Shown: in pieces, positions 55,956-64,000 of the stretch
Layout: every line of letters starts with the position of its first letter
Position numbering within the stretch: position 1 is the first letter of the stretch
Origin: Helianthus annuus
Taxonomy: Eukaryota > Streptophyta > Magnoliopsida > Asterales > Asteraceae
Direction: 5' to 3'
Assembly (NCBI RefSeq): GCF_002127325.2
Contig: NC_035437.2
Location: 158,669,597 to 158,733,596 of the forward strand
DNA: 64,000 nt
The notes under the pieces: generated by a model
Told to the model about the DNA's origin: nothing
The model's database searches: none
Seen by the model: the letters and a program-made list of their open reading frames with translations, nothing else
Position numbers and translations under genes: made by a program

Positions 55956-56708
55956 TTCAACAAAAAAAATTATTATACAAAAAATGATACGTATGTTTGA
56001 AAGTATAAGGCTTCAATAGATTTAGTGATTGACCTGTCCTACTTCTACAAAGACACTAATAACCCAAAACCTGGAAAAAGTAATGGAATAACACCCTGTA
56101 AAAAAACTAGTTTAATGTAAAGAATAGCACGTTGTGAGATTGATATGTATCAACTTACCATTTTCCTTGTCGAGTCAGCATATGTATCAACATATACACG
56201 CCATTTTTTCCTTTTACATATACGTTCAAACATTTAGACTAAAGTAGATAATTCCTAGTTTGGGCCATCATGTTCTGTGTATATGATAAGACAAACATTA
56301 ACCAAAAAAATCAGCAGTTGGAACAATAAAAAGACACAAATCACAAGAACAATAAAGACATTACCATCTTGTCACAAATCCCAGCAAAACTTTCCGGACC
56401 GGTTCTGTGCATATGTTTTAGACATGCACATTTTCTTAGCTCGCAAAACAGTGCCACTGCACATACATTAGTATATACGAGTCAGCTGATAAGTACATCA
56501 AGAGACAACTCTAAATAGCACATACTAGTAATATAGACATTGTCTAGAATATTACCACAAAATTTTATTTTTTCCACAAGCTCAACAATTATGAGAAATT
56601 ATTTTCTAGCATGTTTTTAGGTCAATTCTTCCCTCTTGTTTTGTTGCCTCTTAATTTTTACCAAAATACACCTAATACTATCAATATGTTGTTGACTTTA
56701 AGTTGTAT
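55956..56708. other. Interior of the second CACTA, no gene recognised
   Basis: AT-rich. Probably introns of the decayed tnpA-like gene; no exon could be supported. Confidence 0.4.
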
Positions 56709-57321
56709 CAGAGTTGTCAAAAGCGAGCGCTTTTGGCGCCTAGGCGCTTTTTCTGGGCGACTCGCATTAAATGCGCTTATGGTTCCTAGGTAATTATAGC
56801 GCAGACATTTCATCCCATGCGTATTTATTGTTTTATGCTTTTTATTTTTTTTTTAATTGGTAATTTCCACTTTTTCTGCAGTATTTATAGGGCTGTAAGT
56901 TTAAGTTCGTATATCACATTATCACCAAGATTATTCAGTCCTTAATATCAGGACTGTTCAGTTCGTGTTGCCTAAACTCTTCATAGGCAATTATTGTTTT
57001 CTTTTTGAACGACCCACATTCTTGTTGAAAGTAAATTAGGAGACACACATAATGTTTGTTTATCAAGTAAATTCTTAATAGGCAAATTTTATTTTATTTT
57101 TATTGTTATTTTATTTTTATATTCTTTTTTTTGGAGTTACATTAAAGTTTTGCTTAATTTACTTGAAGAAAATATTATTTTTCATTACGAAATATATTTT
57201 TAATTTTTTTCTTTTAAGTGCGCTTTTTTTTTCTCGGGCCCACGCTTTTTTTGCGCCTATCGCCTAGGCCTTAATCGGTGCCTATGCGCCTAGAGTGCGC
57301 TTCGCGCCTTTGATAACTATG
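56709..57321. mobile_element. hAT-type MITE, 613 bp, with GCGCCTAGGCGC palindromes
   Basis: It begins CAGAGTTGTCAAAAGCG and ends CGCCTTTGATAACTATG (inverse CATAGTTATCAAAGGCG). An exact 8-bp target duplication, AGTTGTAT, lies at 56701-56708 and 57322-57329. Near both ends are GGCGCCTAGGCGC-like palindromes (56746-56767 and 57255-57310). The interior is AT-rich and non-coding. Confidence 0.85.
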
Positions 57322-57329
57322 AGTTGTAT

Positions 57330-59640
57330 GTGACTTTGACCATAATTTCTCACCAAAAAAACTATGGTTTTGCTACCAATGGAGCATATCATCCAACTTT
57401 AAGAAAACAGTTAAGCTTGCTTAATATTACTAAAAAAAAGTTGAGATATCTTAGTAATAATTAAATTTAGACTAAACTCGGTTCACAACTGAAACCTGGC
57501 TATTATCGCTCACAGCCAAGCATCTTCCTGCTAAAACCTGTACAAAGAATGACCAAGTTTAATGTTCATATTACAAGTGTTTATCCCTTTCATTAGTTAA
57601 CGCATTACAACCCGTCTAAAGAAAGACCAATTTTAAATCCAAATCCGTCTTGACCAGCTACCCAACATGTTCGACCCGTCTATCTTTCCAAATCTTCTTT
57701 TCACAAATAAAGATAATTAACCACATACACATAAAATTTGTTTAATCCTTAAAGCCTTGATGTCTGGATATTCTTTTGTCAGATCCAAGTAATTTGGAAG
57801 AGAAATTGAAAAAAGTTTAACATATTTTTTTTATAATCGTTACTTTAAATTGTTAGTGCTTTAGTTGTATATAGTTTTATTAAAGTAATATAAGTTGTTT
57901 AAATTGCCTATTGTTATCTTCCTAGAGAGCACACCTACTTTAACATATTTTTTTGAATAAAAAATGTAAGTTATTTTCTAATAAAAACAGTACATGTCAT
58001 ATCAACTTGACAACCAAACAACCCGATCCAAATAACCTGAAAACCGAACTACCAGAACCCGATCCTCCCGATAGTCATACAGGTCGGTTATCGGTTATGA
58101 TACGAAAAACCAAGCCCAAATAACCTACAACCCAATTAAAAACCCGAATAACACCCTTATTGTTGATCATATTTTTTTAGGTTTTACAGATCAGAATACA
58201 AAGAGATCATGACACATAAGATATCAACCAAGAGTGCATAAACAACCATGATTATCAATTAGCCCATGTCAATCCAACACAACCCATATTAGTATATTTT
58301 TACCCACTCTTTGACTTTTATTGACCTCTCTGTTAATCCAACACAGTAGATGTACAACTGCAGCCCTGATCATCCACACCCAACCATGTCTTGCCATATA
58401 ATTTAACCCATTATATTTGGCTAACAAGCAATCAGAATCCGAAACATCATATTCTGTTATTATTGTTCGTAGGTGGAACCAATTCCACGACTTGCTAACC
58501 CATAAGTTTGTTAAAAGAAAAATTAAATAGATATGGTATACATATGTAACTAAAAAGTTAATTGTTACCTGACCTAAAGCCTCAAGCTGATCCTAAAAAA
58601 CAATGAATTGAACACTTGAAGGACATGACTTCTTTTCTAAGACAAGCCCTTCTGCGAGCAGCATATGAATTATTTGTACTTGTGTGTATCCAATTATTGA
58701 ATATTGGGGTATAAAAGATGTAAACTTTGAATCCCAATATATGATAAAAGCAATTATCAAAAATTCAAATAAAACATAACTAGAATTTGCCACATTAACT
58801 CTTGATAGAGGAACAAACTGATATACTTTTCCAAAACATTTTAATATAAATGATGAGTGATATACCTGTAGTTGTATTTTACAAGTGTATCCACTATTAA
58901 AACCATTTGCAATTCTCGTAACATGATATACCTCCTAAGACACACGTCTGCACCCAAATTTACAACCAAATTCAACATTTTAATCAAAACCCTAAAAGTT
59001 ATTGAAGCAAGGTTGAGGGAATTTTAATCGAAACCCTAAATGTAATTAGCGAGAGGTTGATAGAAGACCCAAAAAAATACCTGCTCAGGGCTGAAGTAAC
59101 GATTGAATCAACGAGAGGTGGAGCAGTGACGATGGATCGTTTGTAGTGCAATGTTGGTTTGTCGGTCACTCAGCAACGATTCATCAGTGGTGTGGTGGTG
59201 TGAATCGATCGAGGAGACTACCATCCAGTTGGGGAATGGGGGATCGTAATGGAGTGGAGGTTGAGGGAGAGAATCAGAGAAATCGATTGGGGAGGGTAAC
59301 GAGGGAGATGGAATTGTAAAATTGAGAATGGGAGGGAAATCTAAATTTTTTGGGGAACTGATGTATGTTTAGGATTTGACAATTTCACGAGGGAAACTAA
59401 ATTAAAAGTAAGATCACACGTTTTGGGCGTGAAATCTAAGGCTAGGTGGTGTTGGGGTCGGCTTAGGCTCGGCATCCCCTGTCGCTGCCCACAACACCAT
59501 TTTGGCCCCCCGTCTTCGTCAAGAAAGTCCACGTCCAGACGTTGAAGACGCCCCACTATAAGACAAAACCATACTCACACACACATATACATACACTTAT
59601 GTATTTTTTGTCGTTTTCAGTAAAGTAAATTACGTAACTT
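57330..59640. other. Interior of the second CACTA, gene-free
   Basis: 58020-58140 has ACCCGATCC and CGGTTATCGG repeats. 58980-59110 (AAAACCCTAAA, GAAACCCTAAAT) looks like the leader of the minus-strand tnpA-like gene. 59400-59580 is a GC-richer block ending CACACACACATATACATACA. No exon was identified. Confidence 0.4.
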
Positions 59641-59649
59641 ATTAAAATA

Positions 59650-59934
59650 AACGTTGCATATAAGTTTTAACAATCCAACTTTTCTAACAAAAGCTCCAAA
59701 TTCAATAAAATTTGCAACCTTTAAGGAAAAGGTTGCATTTTTTAGTATCATTTGCAATTTTCTTTGAAAAAGGTTGCATTTATTAGTATAGTTTGCAACA
59801 TTTCAAGAAAAGGGTTGCAATTTCAATAAAATTTTGCAACCTTTATGTCTAATGAAGTTACATTAGAGTCAAATGCAACACAATTGAAAAGGGTTGCATC
59901 TAAAAAGTTGCATTAGCCTCATTTTCTAGTAGTG
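59650..59934. repeat. Right subterminal array and terminus of the second CACTA
   Basis: TTTGCAACCTTT, AAGGTTGCATTT and GTTGCAATTTC motifs in both orientations, ending with TTGCATTAGCCTCATTTTCT then AGTAGTG. Confidence 0.85.
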
Positions 59935-59948
59935 ATCCCGACAATCGC

Positions 59949-59990
59949 GCGGACACGGCCCCGTGTCCAGCGGACACGGCCTCGTGCCGA
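59949..59990. repeat. Paired CACGGCCCCGTG palindromes of the Athila-like element
   Basis: GCGGACACGGCCCCGTGTCC, AGC, GGACACGGCCTCGTGCC. Same paired unit as at 34721-34914 and 51183-51223. Confidence 0.8.
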
Positions 59991-60120
59991 GCAATTTTAA
60001 AAATATATTTTTTTAAATGCTCGTGTGAGTGCCCTGTTTTCCCAAAACTTGGTTAGAAGACTTACCGATTAAGATGTCAACCCGCTTGTTCGTAACTTAC
60101 CAGGTATGATGTTGATGCTT

Positions 60121-61566
60121 TTACTCTTCGACCGTTTGAAGTGAGATTTCTTCCTCCTCATCCTCAATGAATCCTTGATAGAGCTTCAGCCGTTGGCCAT
60201 TGACTTTGAATGGAATTCCATTCCGAGATTTAATTTCTACTGCACCGTGTGGGAAAATATGGGTGATGGAAAAAGGTCCTGACCACCTAGATGTTAGTTT
60301 ACCCGAAAACAATTGAAGTCGTGAATTAAACAAAAGAACTTGATCTCCTACTCGAAATTCATTAGGTTTAATGTGTTTATCATGCAAATTTTTCATTCTT
60401 TCCTTATAATTTTCAGAGTTAGAGTATGCATAATTCCTTAATTCGTCTAATTCATTTAATTGACAAAATCGATTTTACCGGCAAATTCTAAATCGAAGTT
60501 TACATTTTTAATTGCCCAGTAGGCCTTGTGAGCTATTTCTACTGGCAAATGACAACTTTTTCCGTAGACGAGCTTATATGGGGTTGTACCTATTGTTGTT
60601 TTATAAGCAGTTCGAAAAGCCCATAAAGAATCATCTAATTTATCGGCCCATTCCATTTTAGTTAACCCTACGGTTTTTTCAAGTATTCGTTTTAAACCTC
60701 TATTAGTCACTTCGGCTTGTCCGTTTGTTTGAGGGTGATATGCTGTTGAGACCCGGTGATAGACCCCATATCTTGTTAAAATTTTTTCAAGTTGATGATT
60801 ACAAAAATGGGTACCTCTATCACTTATTAATGCTTTAGGTGTGCCAAAACGAGAGAATAATTTTTTCAGAAATCTTACCACGACTCTTCCATCGTTTGTT
60901 GGAAGTGCCTTGGCCCATTTAGACAAGTAATCTACCGCCACAAGTATATATTTGTTTCCTTTTGACGGTGGGAAAGGTCCCATAAAGTCAAGTGCCCGCA
61001 CATCAAAAATTTCACAAACAAGAATGCCATTTTGTAGTATTTCGTTTTTGGAAGAAATATTACCTGATCTTTGGCAACCGTCACATGTCTTGACAAGACT
61101 TTGGGCGTCTTTGTAAATGGTAGGCCAATAAAATCCTGAATCAAATACCTTTCGTGCGGTACTAGCGGCACCATGATGTCCTCCGTATGGACCTTCATGA
61201 CAATCACGGAGAATTCTTCTTGCCTCGCTACCATGTACGCACCGTCGGATGAGTTGGTCGCACACATTTTGAAAACATAAGGATCTTCCCAAAAATAATG
61301 CTTTACATCAGCAAAGAATTTCTTTCTTTGGTGATGTGGCCATCCTTTGGCGACTATACCGCTAGCCAGGTAGTTAGCATAGTCGGCATACCATGGTTCT
61401 TCTTTGTATTCCACCATTTCTAGGGACTCTGTTGGAAATTTTTCGTTGATTTGCTCGTCCCTGGTTGCCTCCAAAGCCGGGTCTTCTAAGCGCGAAAGAT
61501 GATCTGCTGCGGTGTTTTCTGCTCCTCTTTTATCTTTGATTTCAATATCAAATTCTTGGAGGAGTA
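60121..61566 (-). pseudogene. Ty3/gypsy pol fragment: RNase H end and integrase, frameshifted
   Basis: On the minus strand the fragment opens inside the RNase H end (LLQEFDIEIKDKRGAENTAA, DHLSRLED). After a frameshift near 61265 it enters the integrase: zinc-binding HHCC ([18 protein letters not shown] ... CDGCQ), catalytic Asp in [10 protein letters not shown], Asp in ISDRGTHF and Glu in [11 protein letters not shown] second frameshift near 60455 leads to the C-terminal part with LFSGKLTSRWSGPF, the GPY/F-type module, and an acidic end. The upstream reverse transcriptase is cut off by the LTR that begins at 61567. All catalytic residues are present but the frame is broken twice, so it is dead. 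Confidence 0.88.
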
Positions 61567-62008
61567 TGTAAGACCCTAATACGTATTTGACAAAAAGTCG
61601 CAGCGGAAAGTCATGCCATAAAATTTCTTTCATTATAAACATCTTGACCTACTTGAAAGTTCATTTTAATATGTATCTTTTACAAAAACAAAGTGTAAGT
61701 CCTGCTTACTAAAGTACATACTCAATTATTCCCGTACAATCTATCTTGTGACTCGGTCTTCGATCTCTACTCCTCATGATAACCGCCCGTGATCCGTACA
61801 ACCTGCACTCACCACATACATTCATCACATTAGTACACAATACATAAACAAGATTCAATCTCGTACACTTCCCAATGCGTTATCTTTCTAACTTTAAGCA
61901 TTTCATCCGCGTATCCATGTTCTGGTGAGGCTTCAATAATGTACCTGCATTACTTTTCATTCTCAAGGCACACTATTAATAACGTATTACTCGAAATATC
62001 TAAATCAT

Positions 62009-62350
62009 GCATACATACATTCTTACATGCATACATACACATCTACATACGTACATTCCTTCCTATGTATCTACATACATGCATACACTCATACGTACCC
62101 TCATATATACCATATACACATCTACATACGCACATACATCACTACGTCTCTACATACGTTCATATACACATACGTATCTTCACATATACATAAATACACG
62201 TCTACATACTTACATACATTACTACGTCATACACGTCTACATACTTACATACTTACATACATTACTACGTCTCTACTTACTTGCATACACTTCTACGTGC
62301 CTTCATATATACTTAAATACACGTCTACATATGTACATATACTCTTACGT
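62009..62350. repeat. ACATAC-rich simple-sequence tract
   Basis: Irregular repeats of CATACATAC, CTACATACGTACAT and ACTACGTCT, downstream of the LTR TATA on the minus strand. Open frames across it are translations of the repeat. Confidence 0.85.
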
Positions 62351-62413
62351 ACACATTCAAGATCTTACATACCTTTTATATATCCATACATTAATTACAT
62401 GATACTTAGACTT

Positions 62414-62648
62414 ATATTTATAGCCCATAAACGTCAAAGAACGATCAAAATCATGTTTGGGAGGCGCATAAGTTAAAAGGTGTTCTGTTGAACTCCTCTT
62501 ATGTTAAGATGTGTTTCTTTTGCACTCCTCTTAAGTTAAGAGGTGTTTCTTTTTCACTCCTCTTAAGTTAAGATGTGTTTATTTTGCACTCCTCTTAAGT
62601 TAAGATGTGTTTCTTTTGCACTCCTCTTAAGTTAAGAGGTGTTTCTTG
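62414..62648 (-). promoter_or_regulatory. LTR promoter: TATA plus 32-bp tandem repeats with palindromic junctions
   Basis: TATA CTATAAATAT at 62414-62423 (minus). 62472-62648 holds about 5.5 copies of a 32-bp unit, GTTAAGATGTGTTTCTTTTG then CACTCCTCTTAA. At each junction CTCTTAAGTTAAGAG or CTCTTAAGTTAAGAT forms a palindrome. Confidence 0.75.
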
Positions 62649-62649
62649 C

Positions 62650-64000
62650 TGCAGCTACATTTCGTCGTCCGTATGCACTAAAACGCGCATAACTTTTGAA
62701 CCGTTTACCCATTTAACCTCCCGTTTCTTCCTACCTGCTTGTAAATTCACATTCTATCATATGAACTTGAAATCCAACATCCGGTTTAAGGAAAATATTC
62801 ACTTAAGCTCTCAGCTTTATATATCCACTTTCACTTATTCGACTCGTTCATGTTTTCGTCAAACTACTCATTTGTTTTAACCCAAAACTTACATAAACGT
62901 TATAACTATAATACTTTTACATTATCCGGGGTTCGTACTTGGGATTCATGCACCCAATACCCGGTATGCGTTAAACCTATTCATGTCATTCATTTATACG
63001 AAAGCAAACTTTGTTAATACAATTTCAAATGCGAAATTGTTTGTCTATTAACCATGACTCACAACCGAGTCTTTAGACTATCAATCCGCATCTCCGATTC
63101 TTGGTTAGCGTACTTATGTACAATTCTACCCATACCCGGTTATAGTACCGTAATCAATTACTTATACAAACCTTCCGGTATAGTAATAAAATCACAATTT
63201 TGACCCATTCGGCCTACTTAACGTAAATCATCAATTTCATACAACCCTTCATATTTGACTTCAATTATCATGCCTAATTAACTAGAACATAACCTTACTT
63301 AACAAACTAAGAAGTGATTCGGAAATCACTTACCTCATGCATCCGTGTTCATATCCGTTTCCTCGCCACTTCTTGACCCGTTAGCCTTCCGTGCTTGATT
63401 CCGTCTCGACATGATTCCTATACTTCCATGTCATCGAAATCACATTCTTATTAGCATACATAATTGTACATGTTAACGATCATATCGATTGTATATTTCA
63501 CATTTTTTACTTTCATTAGTGACGACTAACAAGCATATGACATATAATCCAATTCATATCCTTTCAACCTCATGAAATTCATCATGTAATCACAAATAAC
63601 GCATATTAACATAACATGTACCATACAACCTCCTATAATCCTACCTTTACGACAACAAACCAAATCATGCTTCTTATGCGTAGTTGACCTTCAAAAGTCA
63701 ACAGTTCATCATACAAACTTTCGGCTTATCCTCATGTATCCGTATCATCATTTGTGCTATATCAATGACACTATATACATTTCTTACTTACAATGCAAAT
63801 ATAAGCTTACAACCACATGATCACCTAGTGATATTAAACACAACGTACAAGTCCTTAATGCATAGTCTTGACCAAGACATACATTCAACCCGAGTTCTTG
63901 AATAAGTTCCATCTAAAGCACCTTCTTCACGTTAGTATACTACTAATTACATCATTACCTAATCTCAATCATATATCAAGCTATTTCATACGATCTCACA
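62650..64000. other. Upstream half of the partial LTR, gene-free
   Basis: Rich in short TTCATAC, ACATACAT and CCCGGTAT stretches. No gene, no repeat unit I can define. Confidence 0.4.

Larger units (their letters stand above)
51715..59934. mobile_element. Second CACTA element, inserted in the Athila-like element
   Basis: The right end is canonical: the plus strand ends TTTTCTAGTAGTG at 59934, inverse of CACTACTAGAAAATGAGGC. The left end matches from GAGGCTAATGCAAC (51729-51742) inward, but its outermost bases read GGTTACAAGAAAAAG, so the terminus has decayed or been lost. Both subterminal zones share GTTGCATTA and AATGCAACTTTTT motifs. The interior keeps only a tnpA-like C-terminus, a hAT transposon and a MITE. 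The tnp2-type transposase is absent. Confidence 0.75.
31611..61566 (-). mobile_element. Athila-like Ty3/gypsy retroelement, split by nested insertions
   Basis: Read on the minus strand: RNase H end and integrase (61566-60121), then untranslated DNA with paired CACGGCCCCGTG palindromes, an Athila-type extra ORF (36391-35235), a polypurine tract and the 3' LTR (33324-31611). The pieces are 59935-61566, 51188-51714 and 31611-36467. The 5' half lies beyond the insertion at 61567. Frameshifts and a stop in the coding regions show it is dead. Confidence 0.8.
61567..64000 (-). mobile_element. LTR of a further retroelement, inserted in the Athila pol; runs off the window
   Basis: The Athila RNase H frame stops abruptly at TGTAAGACCCTAATACG, an LTR-type end followed by GTCGCAGCGGAAA like the other minus-strand LTRs. 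The minus-strand TATA is at 62414-62423, and a 32-bp tandem array lies upstream of it. No coding sequence up to 64000. A target duplication cannot be checked. Confidence 0.65.

Noticed and set aside
62007..62476. Overlapping open frames of 84-149 codons on the plus strand
   Set aside because: They are translations of the ACATAC-type simple repeat (His/Thr/Tyr-rich in several frames at once), not genes.
62472..62648. CRISPR-like array of regular repeats
   Set aside because: Units are directly adjacent 32-mers without spacers, in a plant LTR.

Overview
This window is plant nuclear DNA and consists almost entirely of transposable elements nested in one another. The spliced genes, CYP71-type P450, CACTA, Helitron, hAT, Ty1/copia and Ty3/gypsy elements all point to a flowering plant. 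The style of the LTR elements suggests Asteraceae, but that is inference. Only one ordinary host gene is visible: a two-exon cytochrome P450 (13989-16144, 491 codons) with every signature motif intact.

Layout. 1-13121 is a CACTA (En/Spm) transposon rearranged into a giant foldback. Two arms of at least 5.69 kb, almost identical, flank a 90-bp spacer (5691-5780). Each arm carries a deleted tnp2-type transposase and a tnpA-like gene that appears to have captured a fragment of the flowering-time RNA-binding gene FCA. 13486-16144 is the P450, with a duplicated promoter segment and two small hAT MITEs (upstream and in the intron). 16178-27079 fits a 10.9-kb non-autonomous Helitron inserted 33 bp after the P450 stop codon. 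It carries exon fragments resembling CRWN4/NMCP2 and MAP70, and is itself interrupted by a 5-kb TIR element (21633-26685) with a Ulp1-protease remnant, a hAT MITE and a probable solo LTR. 28362-29435 is an inverted-repeat element broken by a hAT MITE. 29580-31610 is LTR-like.

31611-61566 is a minus-strand Athila-like Ty3/gypsy element cut into pieces. Insertions into it are: (a) a gag-only LTR element, 36468-51182, with 5-bp target duplication ACACG; (b) inside one LTR of (a), a young gag-only copia-type element, 44216-50088, with target duplication CTATT and LTRs differing at 2 of 411 positions; (c) a second CACTA element, 51715-59934, which contains an intact, apparently autonomous hAT transposon (52598-55906, 760-aa transposase) and a hAT-type MITE; (d) another LTR starting at 61567 and running off the window.

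The most striking unexplained pattern is shared by all six LTR types here. Each has a TATA box (usually CTATAAATAG) and, just upstream of it in the direction of transcription, a set of reiterated, mostly palindromic short motifs. The motif differs by family: CACGGCCCCGTG, CGCGGCCCGCG, GGACCGCT/AGCGGTTC, TTTCGTC/GACGAAA, CTCTTAAGTTAAGAG, ATTCGG/CGAAT. In two families the motif is also arrayed in the transcribed leader. A second noteworthy possibility is that the foldback CACTA could be transcribed into a long hairpin RNA, a possible silencing locus for its own family and for the captured FCA exons.
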